From CAKZML01 sp963823435 (GTDB lineage: Bacteria; Pseudomonadota; Gammaproteobacteria; Steroidobacterales; BM003): DNA of 64,000 nucleotides. The first letter of the stretch is position 1, and every line of letters starts with the position of its first letter. The notes beneath the pieces are model-generated. The model saw nothing but the letters and a program-made list of their open reading frames with translations. It did not search any database and was not told the DNA's origin. Below are positions 1 through 9,679 of this stretch, piece after piece. The stretch covers positions 32,927-96,926 of the forward strand of contig CAWGLN010000010.1 in assembly GCA_963823435.1 (NCBI GenBank), read 5' to 3'. A program made the translations under genes and the position numbers.

Positions 1-97
1 AAGTCCTGGCCCGGCTGTTCGAGTCGTCTCTGTCGAGCGCACGCTAGATAGAACCGTTACCAGGTTCATACTGTCGTTTTGATCCACGTCGAGTGGG

Positions 98-979
98 TTA
101 TTCGCCCGTGCTGGCCAGCACCTGGCCCATGCGTATGGGTGTGCCGGCAGCCAGTGTCTCGCGCCAGTTGCACTTGCCCCGTGGCATCAGCAGGATCACG
201 GTGGAGCCCATGTTGAAGCGCCCCATTTCCTCGCCCTGTACCAGGCGGACGGACTGTTCGCCCTGGTAGTCACTGTGAGTGATATCGGTCGGACCGCCAG
301 GTGTGATTTCACCTGCCCACACGGTTTCGATACTGCCGACAAAAATCGCCCCGACCAGCACCATCACCATGGGGCCGTGATCGGTATCGAAAGAACACAC
401 CACTCGCTCGTTACGCGCGAACAGGCCAGGTACACCGCGAACGGTCGCCTCGTTTACGCTGAACAGCCTGCCCGGAATATAGGTCATCGATTTGAGGACG
501 CCACTTACAGGCATATGGATGCGATGGTAATTGGACGGCGCCAGGTACAGGGTCGCAAACTCCCCGCCGTGGAATTGCCTTGCCAGGTCCTCGTCTCCCC
601 CGAGTAACTGGGTGACCGAGTAGGTACTGCCCTTGGCCTGCAGAATGCGCTGTCCGTTGATGCCCCCCAGTTCGCTGACCTTTCCATCGACCGGGCTGAC
701 CAGATTATTCACCCCGAACGCCACCGGTCGTGCATCTTCATTCAGCGCACGCGTGAAAAAATCGTTGAAGGACGCGTAATCGTCGGCGCGTCGGCGCCTG
801 GCTTCCTTCATTTCTACCTTGTACTGACCGATAAACCAGCGGATCAGCAGGTTCTTGACCGCCGGTGTCTGCACCCGCATGAGCCAGTGGACGATACGGG
901 AAAGGCCGTGCTGGGGCAGCAGGTACTGGAGGGAAACAAATAGCCACTCGGCCAGGGCCGAGACTTTTTTCTGATTCAT
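98..979 (-). CDS. psd: Phosphatidylserine decarboxylase proenzyme
   Basis: This 293-residue protein makes phosphatidylethanolamine from phosphatidylserine at the inner membrane. It has the conserved block YHRIHMPVSG and, near the C-terminus, NMGSTVILL. In this family the proenzyme cuts itself before the serine of an LGST-type motif and turns that serine into the pyruvoyl prosthetic group; here that would be between Gly258 and Ser259. The motif reads MGST rather than LGST, a mild change. Length is normal for the short bacterial type. It starts 9 bases after the end of the copper chaperone gene on the same strand, so it is probably the third gene of an operon with the Sco and PCu(A)C genes. Confidence 0.95.
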   Translation of the reverse strand: MNQKKVSALAEWLFVSLQYLLPQHGLSRIVHWLMRVQTPAVKNLLIRWFIGQYKVEMKEARRRRADDYASFNDFFTRALNEDARPVAFGVNNLVSPVDGKVSELGGINGQRILQAKGSTYSVTQLLGGDEDLARQFHGGEFATLYLAPSNYHRIHMPVSGVLKSMTYIPGRLFSVNEATVRGVPGLFARNERVVCSFDTDHGPMVMVLVGAIFVGSIETVWAGEITPGGPTDITHSDYQGEQSVRLVQGEEMGRFNMGSTVILLMPRGKCNWRETLAAGTPIRMGQVLASTGE

Positions 980-988
980 TGCATGGAC

Positions 989-1435
989 CTAATGATGTGC
1001 GTGCTCAGCGCTTGCGCGCACCGGAGCGGTAAATTCCAGCCGGCTGCCGTCGGCGAATTGCAGGTGGATGGACACCTGGTCACCGGCTGCAAGGGATCGT
1101 TTAGGCGCAATCAGCATCAGGTGCCTGGCGCCAGGGCTGTAAACCAGGCTGCCACCTGCCGGGAGGGTCAGGCTTGCTTCCTCGCGCATGTGCATGACAT
1201 CGTTTTCCATCACCGAATTGTGAAATTCCACCGCGGCAAAATCGGGACTGCTGGCACCGCTGAGTACCAGGTCCGCGGTGGAAGGATTGTGCAGGACCAG
1301 GTAGCCGGCAAGCATGTTCATGCCGGGCGGGGGCTCACGCACCCAGGGATCTTCCGCGTAGGGAGGCTGCGCCTGTTTTGCGCAGCCGGCCAGGACAGCC
1401 AGGGTCAGCAGCAGGGCAAAAACATAACGTGTCAT
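989..1435 (-). CDS. PCu(A)C-family periplasmic copper chaperone, lipoprotein
   Basis: The 148-residue product begins with a lipoprotein signal (LAVLAGC lipobox), so it should be anchored in the periplasm. The rest matches the PCu(A)C (DUF461) copper chaperones: an HNSVMENDVMHM stretch and a later ARHLMLI give the spaced His and Met ligands that bind Cu(I). In this family the protein delivers copper to the CuA site of cytochrome c oxidase together with Sco proteins. The upstream gene is an Sco homologue whose stop codon overlaps this start (ATGA), so co-translation and a shared role in oxidase copper loading are likely. The exact target oxidase is not in the window. Confidence 0.9.
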   Translation of the reverse strand: MTRYVFALLLTLAVLAGCAKQAQPPYAEDPWVREPPPGMNMLAGYLVLHNPSTADLVLSGASSPDFAAVEFHNSVMENDVMHMREEASLTLPAGGSLVYSPGARHLMLIAPKRSLAAGDQVSIHLQFADGSRLEFTAPVRASAEHAHH

Positions 1436-2064
1436 TTTTGTTCATCCAGGTAGTTGATGATCTTTGTGTAATCCCCGGCGATTCCCGCGACGCTGTGTGG
1501 AGCGGAAAATACCGCGTTGAACTCAACCCGGGGGTTGAGCAGAAACAGGGCAGCACTGTGATCCACGGTGTAGCCGCCCTGTTCATTAGGGACTTTCTGG
1601 AATGCGACGCCCAGCTGGCCCGCCAGGGCGGTCACCTGGTCCAGGTCACCCGTGAGACCAAGCATGTTCACATCAAAATGGTCGACATAGGCACGCATGA
1701 TTTCCGGTGTGTCACGCTCCGGATCAATGCTGACGAATACCATACGGGGGCGCAGGGTTTCCGGCAGTTCCTTCAGCACGCCGGCCACCTGGCTCATCAT
1801 TGCCAGGGTCGTGGGGCAGACATCCGGGCACTGGGTGAAACCGAAAAATAGCAGGTTCCACCGGCCCTGGAGCCTGTCTGTCGGGAATTCCCTGCCGTCC
1901 CGGTCAAGCAGGACTACCGTTCCCAATGGCCGTGGCGATTGCAGCAAGGTGGCCTCGGTCTCGGGGGGCGTTGCCGGCCTGGCCATCTGCAATTGCAGCC
2001 AAAGCCCGGCCGCGATCGCCAGCGCCGCCACGCCGATGAATAATGCGATGCGTTGGAATCCCAT
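1432..2064 (-). CDS. SCO1/SenC-family thioredoxin-like copper protein
   Basis: A 210-residue membrane-anchored protein with an N-terminal hydrophobic segment (about residues 6-24) and a thioredoxin-like domain. The copper-binding and redox residues are visible: C79 and C83 in FTQCPDVCP and H169 in TVDHSAALF. Sco proteins reduce and/or metallate the CuA site of cytochrome oxidase subunit II. I chose the ATG giving MGFQRIALF because the membrane anchor starts there; the reading frame stays open upstream but that stretch has no family-like sequence. The gene overlaps the PCu(A)C chaperone and diverges from prmB, leaving about 150 bases between them for promoters. Confidence 0.9.
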   Translation of the reverse strand: MGFQRIALFIGVAALAIAAGLWLQLQMARPATPPETEATLLQSPRPLGTVVLLDRDGREFPTDRLQGRWNLLFFGFTQCPDVCPTTLAMMSQVAGVLKELPETLRPRMVFVSIDPERDTPEIMRAYVDHFDVNMLGLTGDLDQVTALAGQLGVAFQKVPNEQGGYTVDHSAALFLLNPRVEFNAVFSAPHSVAGIAGDYTKIINYLDEQK

Positions 2065-2218
2065 GATGCTCCTTCTGTCAAAAAACGCCCGAGCCCGTGC
2101 CGCCCGGCAAGAAATCAGCTGCCGCCGGCAACAACCCGGCCCACAATTATCGCACAGGTCGTACCGTCGGGGCGGCGTTTGGGTATCATGTCGCGGTGAG
2201 GATTTCCCCGGAACGTCG

Positions 2219-3166
2219 ATGAGCAGTGACAGCAAACCCGAGCAGGCGCAGATAACGGTAGAGGAACTCATCCGCGAGATGGCAGAGGAGTTGGACCGAT
2301 CCGCTGTGTTTCTTGGGCACGGAACCGACAACGCCATCGATGAGGCGGCACTCCTGGTGTTTCACGTCATGGGATTGAGTCATGAACAGGCCGGGCAGGG
2401 CTATGTGCGGGAGGTCCCGGAAGACAAGTTGCAAGAGCTGCGGCACCTACTGCGGCGCCGGATTCAGCAACGGATACCCGCGGCCTACCTGGTTGGGGAA
2501 GCCTGGTTCTGCGGTCTGGATTTTTACGTGGATGAGCGTGTGCTGGTGCCGCGCTCGCCTGTCGCGGAGCTCATCTGTGACGGTTTTCAGCCCTGGATCG
2601 ATCCGGATCGGGTGAGGCGGGTGCTGGACTTGTGTACCGGCAGTGGCTGTATAGGCATCGCCGCGGCCATGGCCTTTCCCGAGGCAAGGGTGGACCTGAC
2701 CGATTTGTCGTCCGACGCACTCGAGGTAGCCCGGATAAATGTTGAGCGGCATGCCCTGGGCCAGCGGGTAACTGTCCTGCAGGGTGATTTGTTCTCCGCA
2801 GTGGGCGCAAGCCGCTATGATGTGATCGTGTCCAATCCGCCCTACGTGGCGGAGCAAGAGTTTCTCAGTCTGCCCGAGGAATATCGTCACGAACCCGGCC
2901 TGGGGCTGGTGGCAGGGGAGGACGGCCTGGACCTGGTGCGTACGATCCTGATCGAGGCGGCGGAACATTTGCAACCGGGCGGAATCCTGGTGGTAGAAGT
3001 GGGCTCGGCCGAGCAGGCCCTCCAGAACGCCTTTCCCGGAGTACCGTTTACCTGGCTGGATTTCGAATATGGGGGTTCGGGTGTGTTTACCCTGACCCGT
3101 GATGAATTACTGGCCCACCAGGGTCAATTCGTGGCCTCGCGCAAGGAGCCTGGCAATGTCCGGTAA
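2219..3166 (+). CDS. prmB: Ribosomal protein L3 N5-glutamine methyltransferase
   Basis: A 315-residue S-adenosylmethionine-dependent methyltransferase of the HemK/PrmB family. The N-terminal helical part is followed by the SAM-binding motif LDLCTGSGCIGI and the catalytic NPPY motif (VSNPPYVAE, near residue 206) that holds the substrate glutamine. FYVDERVLVPRSPVAELI and the family context upstream of aroC point to PrmB, which modifies ribosomal protein L3, rather than PrmC, which modifies release factors. The start at MSSDSKPEQ was preferred to the longer open frame, which would run through the divergent Sco gene. The end overlaps the aroC start by 11 bases. Confidence 0.93.
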   Translation: MSSDSKPEQAQITVEELIREMAEELDRSAVFLGHGTDNAIDEAALLVFHVMGLSHEQAGQGYVREVPEDKLQELRHLLRRRIQQRIPAAYLVGEAWFCGLDFYVDERVLVPRSPVAELICDGFQPWIDPDRVRRVLDLCTGSGCIGIAAAMAFPEARVDLTDLSSDALEVARINVERHALGQRVTVLQGDLFSAVGASRYDVIVSNPPYVAEQEFLSLPEEYRHEPGLGLVAGEDGLDLVRTILIEAAEHLQPGGILVVEVGSAEQALQNAFPGVPFTWLDFEYGGSGVFTLTRDELLAHQGQFVASRKEPGNVR

Positions 3167-4265
3167 TACGATGGGCAAGCTTTTCACTGTGACCACCTTC
3201 GGTGAGAGTCATGGCAAGGCGATAGGGTGCATTGTTGATGGCTGCCCGCCCGGCATGCAGTTGTGCGAAGAGGATATCCAGGGTGACCTGGAACGCCGGC
3301 GTGCAGGCAAGTCGCGCTTCGTCAGCCAGCGAAAAGAACCCGACCAGGTGCAGATCCTGTCCGGCGTGTACGAGGGCCGCACGACGGGCAGCCCAATCGG
3401 TATGTTGATCGAAAACGTCGACGCCAAGTCCAAAGACTACAGCAACATCCTGGATCGATTCCGGCCTGGACACGCCGATTACACCTACCTCATGAAATAC
3501 GGTCTGCGCGATCCCCGCGGGGGCGGCCGGTCCTCGGCCCGCGAGACCGCCATGCGTGTGGCGGCCGGCGCCATTGCGCGCAAATACCTGCGCGAGCATG
3601 CGGGCATCAGGATTTACGGCTATCTGGCTCAACTCGGGCCTATCGTACTGGACCCGGTGGCACCGGAAACGGTGGATGACAATCCTTTCTTCTGCCCGGA
3701 TCCTGCACGAGTGGCGGAGCTTGAGGAGTTCATGAAACGCCTGAGCAAGGACGGTGACTCCATCGGCGCCCGGGTCAACGTGGTCGCCACCGGTATGCTG
3801 CCCGGTCTGGGTGAACCCGTGTTTGACCGCCTGGATGCCGACATTGCCCACGCCATGATGAGCATTAACGCAGTCAAGGCGGTGGAAATCGGAGCCGGCT
3901 TTGCCTGCGTGGAACAGCGCGGAACCGAACACCGTGACCTGATGAGCCCGCAGGGGTTCCTGAGTAATCACGCCGGCGGCGTGCTGGGCGGAATTTCTTC
4001 CGGCCAGGACCTCCTGGTCAGCATGGCGCTCAAACCCACCTCCAGTCTGCGTATTCCGGGGCGGACCGTGGATATCCAGGGACAGCCGGTGGAGGTGGTC
4101 ACCACCGGACGGCATGATCCCTGTGTTGGTATCCGCGCCGTGCCCATAGCCGAGGCCAAGCTTGCCCTGGTCCTCATGGATCACCTGCTGCGTCACCGGG
4201 CCCAGAATGCCGGGGTACAGCCGCCCATGGCGCCCATACCCGGTTCAGCACCTGCCGGGGACTAG
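3156..4265 (+). CDS. aroC: Chorismate synthase
   Basis: A 369-residue enzyme converting 5-enolpyruvylshikimate-3-phosphate to chorismate, the last step of the shared aromatic pathway, using reduced FMN. Recognisable blocks are TTFGESHGKAIG at the N-terminus, RPGHADYTY, GGRSSARETAMRVAAGA and RHDPCVGIRAVP. The start MSGNTMGKLF aligns with the usual MAGNTIG opening and has an AGGAG ribosome site 8 bases upstream, so the ATG at 3156 was taken although it lies inside the end of prmB. Overlap with prmB suggests translational coupling. A GTG-started transporter gene follows after 10 bases. Confidence 0.97.
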   Translation: MSGNTMGKLFTVTTFGESHGKAIGCIVDGCPPGMQLCEEDIQGDLERRRAGKSRFVSQRKEPDQVQILSGVYEGRTTGSPIGMLIENVDAKSKDYSNILDRFRPGHADYTYLMKYGLRDPRGGGRSSARETAMRVAAGAIARKYLREHAGIRIYGYLAQLGPIVLDPVAPETVDDNPFFCPDPARVAELEEFMKRLSKDGDSIGARVNVVATGMLPGLGEPVFDRLDADIAHAMMSINAVKAVEIGAGFACVEQRGTEHRDLMSPQGFLSNHAGGVLGGISSGQDLLVSMALKPTSSLRIPGRTVDIQGQPVEVVTTGRHDPCVGIRAVPIAEAKLALVLMDHLLRHRAQNAGVQPPMAPIPGSAPAGD

Positions 4266-4275
4266 CCGCATTCCA

Positions 4276-5424
4276 GTGCTATCCAAGCGCGAGCAACTGG
4301 GTCTGGCCCCCGTCTACCTGTTCTACTTCGGGGCGCTGGGTATCCTGATTCCGTATTGGGCGCCCTATCTGCGTGACATCGGCCTGGAACCCGTTCAGAT
4401 TGGTCAGGTCATGGCAGTCTATCTTGGCTGGCGCTTGCTGGCGCCGACTGCCTGGGGATGGCTGGCGGACCGCAGCGGTCGGCCCATGCTGCTGGTTCGC
4501 GTGGCGGCCGCGGCCTCGGCCCTGGCTTTCGCGGTGGTGGCAACGCAAACCGGCTACACCGGGCTGCTGCTGTGGATGTCGGTCTTCGCTATTTTCTGGA
4601 CTGCCCTGATTCCACAGTATGAGGCCAATACCCTGGCGGTGTTGGGACCCCGGGTGGGCTCCTATGGCCGTATTCGCCTGTGGGGTTCGGTGGGTTTCAT
4701 CCTGGCGGTCGTGCTGGGCGGTTGGTGGTTTGGTCAATACGGGCTGGGCGCGGTCCCGCTTGTGTGTGCAGGTCTGGTCGCCATGGTGGCGCTAAGCAGC
4801 TGGTTCGCACCGGCCGGTCCCCGGGCTGCCGTCCCTCACGCTGGACCGGGGTTTTCCAGCTTGTTGCGTCAACCCCGGGTCATCGCGCTGTTGCTGGTGG
4901 CGCTGCTGGTGCAGGCGGCCTTTGGGCCTTATTACGTGTTCTTTACCGTGTACCTGGAAGACCTGGGTTATTCCCGGGTCGGCATAGGTCTGCTCTGGGC
5001 CCTGGGTGTGGCTGCGGAAATATGCGTATTCCTCTATAGTCCGTGGTTGTTCAGGATATTCAGCAGGCGCCGACTTTTGCTGGCGGCGCTCGCCTTCGCG
5101 GTGTTGCGCTGGTGTCTGACGGCCGCCTTTGCCGAACACCTGGTCTTGCTGGTTCTTGCGCAGCTGATGCACATGGCCAGTTTCGGTCTGTTTCACGCGG
5201 TGGCGGTGGTGTGCGTGCATGATTTTTTCCCGGGGAATACCCATGGGCGTGGCCAGGCAATTTACAGTAGCGCGGGATTTGGCGCCGGCGGTGCCCTGGG
5301 CAGTCTGTATAGCGGCTATACATGGACCTTGCTGGGTCCTGCGGCCATGTTCTGGGTCGCTGCCGGGTTAGTGGGTTTGGCTTTTTTGATCGCGGTCCTG
5401 TGGATTCGACCGGATGACGCGTAA
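4276..5424 (+). CDS. MFS transporter, HcaT/MFS_1-like
   Basis: A roughly 382-residue integral membrane protein with about twelve hydrophobic segments. The opening (APVYLFYFGALGILIPYWAPYL) and the loop WLADRSGR are typical of the major facilitator branch that includes the 3-phenylpropionate transporter HcaT and NreB-like proteins. Substrate cannot be told from the sequence. The start used is GTG at 4276, just after the aroC stop; the open frame runs further upstream but only inside aroC. Wedged between aroC and asd on the same strand with short gaps, it is probably cotranscribed with them. Confidence 0.85.
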   Translation: MLSKREQLGLAPVYLFYFGALGILIPYWAPYLRDIGLEPVQIGQVMAVYLGWRLLAPTAWGWLADRSGRPMLLVRVAAAASALAFAVVATQTGYTGLLLWMSVFAIFWTALIPQYEANTLAVLGPRVGSYGRIRLWGSVGFILAVVLGGWWFGQYGLGAVPLVCAGLVAMVALSSWFAPAGPRAAVPHAGPGFSSLLRQPRVIALLLVALLVQAAFGPYYVFFTVYLEDLGYSRVGIGLLWALGVAAEICVFLYSPWLFRIFSRRRLLLAALAFAVLRWCLTAAFAEHLVLLVLAQLMHMASFGLFHAVAVVCVHDFFPGNTHGRGQAIYSSAGFGAGGALGSLYSGYTWTLLGPAAMFWVAAGLVGLAFLIAVLWIRPDDA

Positions 5425-5440
5425 CAACAGAGTGGTAGAC

Positions 5441-6463
5441 ATGAGCAAGAAATATAATGTCGCGGTAGTAGGTGCTACCGGCTTGGTCGGCGAGACCATG
5501 ATCAGCATCCTTGAGGAACGGAAATTCCCGGTGGATGAATTACACCTGCTGGCCAGTTCCCGTTCCGCCGGTGAAACGCTGAAATTCGGCAAAAGAAAGA
5601 TCACCGTCCGGGACCTGTCGACCTTTGACTTCAAGGGCGTGGATATCGGGCTGTTCTCAGCCGGTGGCAGCGTGTCCGGCGAATACGCGCCCAGGGCCGC
5701 CGATGCAGGTTGCGTGGTGATCGACAACACGTCGCGTTTCCGCCAGGACGAGGACATTCCCCTGGTGGTGCCGGAAGTCAACCCGGAGGCGCTCGCGGCC
5801 TACACGAAGCGTGGCATCATCGCCAACCCGAATTGCTCGACCATCCAGATGCTGGTTGCACTGAAGCCGCTGCGGGATGCGGTCGGGATACACAGGATCA
5901 TCGTTTCCACCTACCAGGCGGTGTCGGGGGCGGGGCGCAGGCACATGGAAGACCTGGCCAAGCAGACCGCCTTGCGTATGAATGGCAGGCCTGCTGACAG
6001 CGAGTTGTACAAAAGGCCGCTGGCCTTTAATGTGCTGCCTCAGATCGATGTGTTCGAGGACAACGGCTACACCCGGGAAGAGATGAAAATGGTGCGGGAG
6101 ACCCGCAAGATATTTGGTGATCCCGATATTCGTGTGACGGCCACCGCAGTCAGGGTGCCGGTGTTCTTCGGTCACTCCGAATCTATATATATTGAAACTC
6201 GTGACCCAGTTACGGTTGCCCAGGCGCGAAAACTGCTAAAAAAGGCCCCCGGAGTGATCTTGATGGACGACCCGGCCAAGCAGAAGTACCCTACCGCGGC
6301 GACAGATGCGGCCAACAAGGACGGTGTGTTTGTCGGAAGGATACGGCAGGATTTGGACAACCCGTGTGGGTTGAACCTTTGGGTGGTCGCGGATAACGTA
6401 CGCAAGGGCGCTGCGCTCAACAGTGTGCAAATCGCTGAATTGTTGGTAAAAGAGTATTTGTAA
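5441..6463 (+). CDS. asd: Aspartate-semialdehyde dehydrogenase
   Basis: A 340-residue NADPH-dependent enzyme that reduces aspartyl phosphate to aspartate semialdehyde, the branch point to lysine/diaminopimelate, threonine and methionine. The nucleotide-binding motif VVGATGLVG is at the N-terminus and the catalytic cysteine is C132 in NPNCSTIQ. I chose MSKKYNVAVVG as the start because family members begin directly with this strand; an in-frame ATG at 5414 would overlap the transporter gene. The asd-fimV-truA order that follows is conserved in many gammaproteobacteria. Confidence 0.96.
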   Translation: MSKKYNVAVVGATGLVGETMISILEERKFPVDELHLLASSRSAGETLKFGKRKITVRDLSTFDFKGVDIGLFSAGGSVSGEYAPRAADAGCVVIDNTSRFRQDEDIPLVVPEVNPEALAAYTKRGIIANPNCSTIQMLVALKPLRDAVGIHRIIVSTYQAVSGAGRRHMEDLAKQTALRMNGRPADSELYKRPLAFNVLPQIDVFEDNGYTREEMKMVRETRKIFGDPDIRVTATAVRVPVFFGHSESIYIETRDPVTVAQARKLLKKAPGVILMDDPAKQKYPTAATDAANKDGVFVGRIRQDLDNPCGLNLWVVADNVRKGAALNSVQIAELLVKEYL

Positions 6464-6575
6464 GCTATAGTTAGGCGCTGAATGTAAAGCGTGTTATCAA
6501 GATTAAAGACCGGGGATTACGCGTAGGCAGAATCCGAGAGTCTGACCGATGAAAGAACAAGCGTAGGGAGTTCAG

Positions 6576-9500
6576 ATGACGCGGAAAACCAGGGTTATCC
6601 CCCTCTTGTTGCTGATGGTATTGCCATCGGTTTCCTGGGCATTGGGTCTTGGAGAAATCAATCTTCAATCTGCCCTGAATGAACCCATGCAGGCCGAGAT
6701 TGCAATAATCGGCGCCTCCGGGCAGGAACTTGAAGGTCTCAAGGTCAAGCTGGCGGCGAAAGGCGATTTTGACCGACTCGGACTCGACCGACCCGATTTT
6801 TTGAGCTCCCTGAGATTTGATGTGACCTTCAACTCGGCCCGGCAGCCAGTGCTGAAGGTGAGTTCCGGCCAGGCGATCACCGAACCCTTTGTGACTTTCC
6901 TGCTTGAAGCCAAGTGGGCGCGGGGTTCCTTGCTGCGCGAGTACACCGTGTTGCTGGATCCGCCGACCTTTATACCGCAGGCGGCGACATCTCCACCTGC
7001 ACCGGCGGTGCAAGCCCCGTCTGCCTCCAGGGAGTCGGCACCTACCAGCGGAACGGTTCTGCGCCAACCTGAAAGAGCGCCGGTTACCGAGTCGGTGCAG
7101 CCCGACAGTGCACCTTATACGCCTCCCCCGGGCAGCCACCGCGTCGGGCGTGGCCAGACGCTTTGGGTCCTGGCCGAGCGTTATCGCCCGGCAGACGTGA
7201 CTGTCAATCAGATGATGATTGCCTTGTATGAGGCCAACCCCCAGGCGTTCTCCGGCAATATTAACCGGTTGCGTGCTGGTTCCATATTGCGTATCCCGTC
7301 GGCAGGTGAACTGCAGGCGGTCAGCGACGCGGCCGCAAATAATGCAGTTCGGGAGCACATGCAATCCTGGCGTCCGGGCTCCGGCATGCTGGGGGTCACG
7401 ATAGAACCCAAGCTAAGACTGGTGCCGCCCAGCGAACCCGTATCGCGTACGGAGGCTGCTGGTGATCGGTCGACCGGTGCCGGTGATGGTGGTGAGACTG
7501 AAGCCTACCTGCGCCAGGAAGCCGAGCGGCTGCGCCGGGAACTGGACACGGCTGAAGATCGCCTGCAGGTGCAAAGCGACCAGATGGCCGAGCTTCAAAG
7601 AAACCTGGAGGCGGCCGCCCGGGCAGCCGAGCAGCCGGTTGTGGATGCTGGTCCTGCCGTAGAAGTGAGTGAGCCGGTTGTTGGCGTCGACCCCACCGAG
7701 ACCGCCCAGGAGTCTGCCGAAGACCAGCAGGCCGCACTGGAGAAGGCACAGCAAGAAAAGGCGGCAGCGAAGGCTGCTACGCAGAAAGTCATTTCCGCTC
7801 CCAGGGAAGAGTCCCTTCTGGACACCTTGCTGGGCTGGCTTATCAGTCCCATCGCTTTCGTAATACTGGGCATCCTGGCGCTGATTGCTGCCGTGCTGGT
7901 GTTCCTGCGGCTGCGCAAGAAGGACGAGGCCCCGGCGGCCAAGCCCTGGGAAGATTTTGAAGATCTTGATGACGATGAGCCGGACGCGGATGACGCGACC
8001 ATCATTCGTCCGGTTGCCGCCGCGGCAGTGACAAAAATGACCGAGGAGGCTCGCAAGGGTCACCCCGGGTTCGTGGTTCAGGAAGAACCGGACTACGAAG
8101 ACACCGCCAACCTGCAAGCCGACGTTTTTGAAGCAGCCGGCAGTGGCGCGGGTCTGGACACGACCACGGTGGAGCCCAGAGAGTTTGGCGGTCAAGCAAG
8201 GGCAATTGACCTTGATGACACGATGGAGATCGAAAAAGTCAAGCCAGGGGCGGACGCCGAGATTGCCGACCCGATGGCTGAGGCCGATTTCCACATGGCC
8301 TACGGCCTGTACGACCAGGCTGCCGAGATTCTCCAGGCCGCGAGCAAGCGTGACCCGGGCAACGGCGAGCTGCAGATGAAGCTGGCCGAGGTGTATTTCG
8401 TCTGGGGTAACCAGGATGGCTTCCGTTCCATCGCCGAGGATATGAGTCACAAGCGTGATTCGCTGGGCGACGGTGCGTGGGAAAAGATGCTGATCATGGG
8501 CAAGCAGTTGCTGCCGGATGAGCAGTTGTTTGGCGAAGTAGTTGAAGCCCGGGCCGGCACGGACATGGACCTGTCGTTAGAAGACAGCCAGTTGCATGAG
8601 GCGCTTGACCTGGAGTTGTTTGACGCAGAGGAAAACATCGACGACACCGAGATAATCGACCTGGACTTCGGTGGCGCCCTGGACTTTGCAGGCGACACCC
8701 AGGAGTCGCCGGCGCTGGATTCCGAGGGTGAAGTTACCCAGGAAACACCCTTTATTGGATTTGAGGAAGACGCCGAAACCGCGGACACGGTGGAGACACC
8801 CGTTGCGCAGGTTGAGCGGACCGCTGAAATTGATCTGGATGATCTTGGTCTGAATGTCAGCCTGGATGACAGCTTTATTGGCCGGCTGCCGGATGACTAC
8901 GAAAAGGATGTCGACAAGACGGCGGTGATGGATGCAGACAAGACTGCAGTGATGGATGCACCGGACTCCGTCGATAACGATGCGACGGCGATCGCACGCC
9001 CTGGGAATACCGCCGAACTGGCCGCCCTGGCAGCCGATATGGAGCAGTCAGGGGAGTTTGGTGGTCTCGATTTTGACCTGGGCGGGGATCTGGATAGCAC
9101 CGGTTCCCCGGATGAAATTGACCATCGCCTGGGCGATACTGCCACCCTGGCGGCGGGCGAAATTGATGCCGACCTGTTGGCCGCGACCATGCACATGGAG
9201 CGGATGGCCGCCAGCCCGGACACCGATGTGACTGCCGAAATGTCCATACTCAATGCCGATGACAGTATTGACCTTGACCTGGGCACCCTGACGCATACCG
9301 AGGATGTGGGCGACACCGTGGAGCAGCCCGCACCGGACCTGGATATGGCGAACCTGGACGGGCTGGACGATGATCACGGTGCTGCACCCACGGTAGAAAT
9401 GGATGTCTCGGACATGACCATGCCTGAGGCAGAGGCCCTCACCTTGAGTGAAATCGGCACCAAGCTTGACCTGGCGCGTGCCTATATGGACATGGGTGAT

Positions 9501-9596
9501 CCCGACGGGGCCCGCAGCATTCTTGAGGAAGTCATTGCCGAGGGTGACGATGCCCAGCAAGTGGATGCCAAGCGCCTGCTCGACAAGCTGCCGTAA
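6576..9596 (+). CDS. fimV: FimV/HubP-family polar landmark protein
   Basis: A 1006-residue inner-membrane protein. In order: a signal peptide (LLLLMVLPSVSWA), the FimV N-terminal domain beginning GLGEINLQSALNEP, a proline-rich linker, a LysM peptidoglycan-binding module near residues 187-243, a coiled-coil stretch, one transmembrane helix near residues 420-445, a long acidic cytoplasmic region with TPR-like helices near 565-640, and the conserved C-terminal motif (LDLARAYMDMGDPDGARSIL). In Pseudomonas and Vibrio such proteins organise the cell pole for type IV pili and chromosome or chemotaxis proteins. An octapeptide DKTAVMDA is present twice in tandem near residue 780. The position after asd and before truA is the usual one. 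Confidence 0.95.
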   Translation: MTRKTRVIPLLLLMVLPSVSWALGLGEINLQSALNEPMQAEIAIIGASGQELEGLKVKLAAKGDFDRLGLDRPDFLSSLRFDVTFNSARQPVLKVSSGQAITEPFVTFLLEAKWARGSLLREYTVLLDPPTFIPQAATSPPAPAVQAPSASRESAPTSGTVLRQPERAPVTESVQPDSAPYTPPPGSHRVGRGQTLWVLAERYRPADVTVNQMMIALYEANPQAFSGNINRLRAGSILRIPSAGELQAVSDAAANNAVREHMQSWRPGSGMLGVTIEPKLRLVPPSEPVSRTEAAGDRSTGAGDGGETEAYLRQEAERLRRELDTAEDRLQVQSDQMAELQRNLEAAARAAEQPVVDAGPAVEVSEPVVGVDPTETAQESAEDQQAALEKAQQEKAAAKAATQKVISAPREESLLDTLLGWLISPIAFVILGILALIAAVLVFLRLRKKDEAPAAKPWEDFEDLDDDEPDADDATIIRPVAAAAVTKMTEEARKGHPGFVVQEEPDYEDTANLQADVFEAAGSGAGLDTTTVEPREFGGQARAIDLDDTMEIEKVKPGADAEIADPMAEADFHMAYGLYDQAAEILQAASKRDPGNGELQMKLAEVYFVWGNQDGFRSIAEDMSHKRDSLGDGAWEKMLIMGKQLLPDEQLFGEVVEARAGTDMDLSLEDSQLHEALDLELFDAEENIDDTEIIDLDFGGALDFAGDTQESPALDSEGEVTQETPFIGFEEDAETADTVETPVAQVERTAEIDLDDLGLNVSLDDSFIGRLPDDYEKDVDKTAVMDADKTAVMDAPDSVDNDATAIARPGNTAELAALAADMEQSGEFGGLDFDLGGDLDSTGSPDEIDHRLGDTATLAAGEIDADLLAATMHMERMAASPDTDVTAEMSILNADDSIDLDLGTLTHTEDVGDTVEQPAPDLDMANLDGLDDDHGAAPTVEMDVSDMTMPEAEALTLSEIGTKLDLARAYMDMGDPDGARSILEEVIAEGDDAQQVDAKRLLDKLP

Positions 9597-9679
9597 CCGA
9601 TCCTAAACTTGCGACATTGCGGGCCGTCACGGCCCGCAGTGCCGTCTGGCAACAGAATTCACTATCGGGTAGTAACTGC

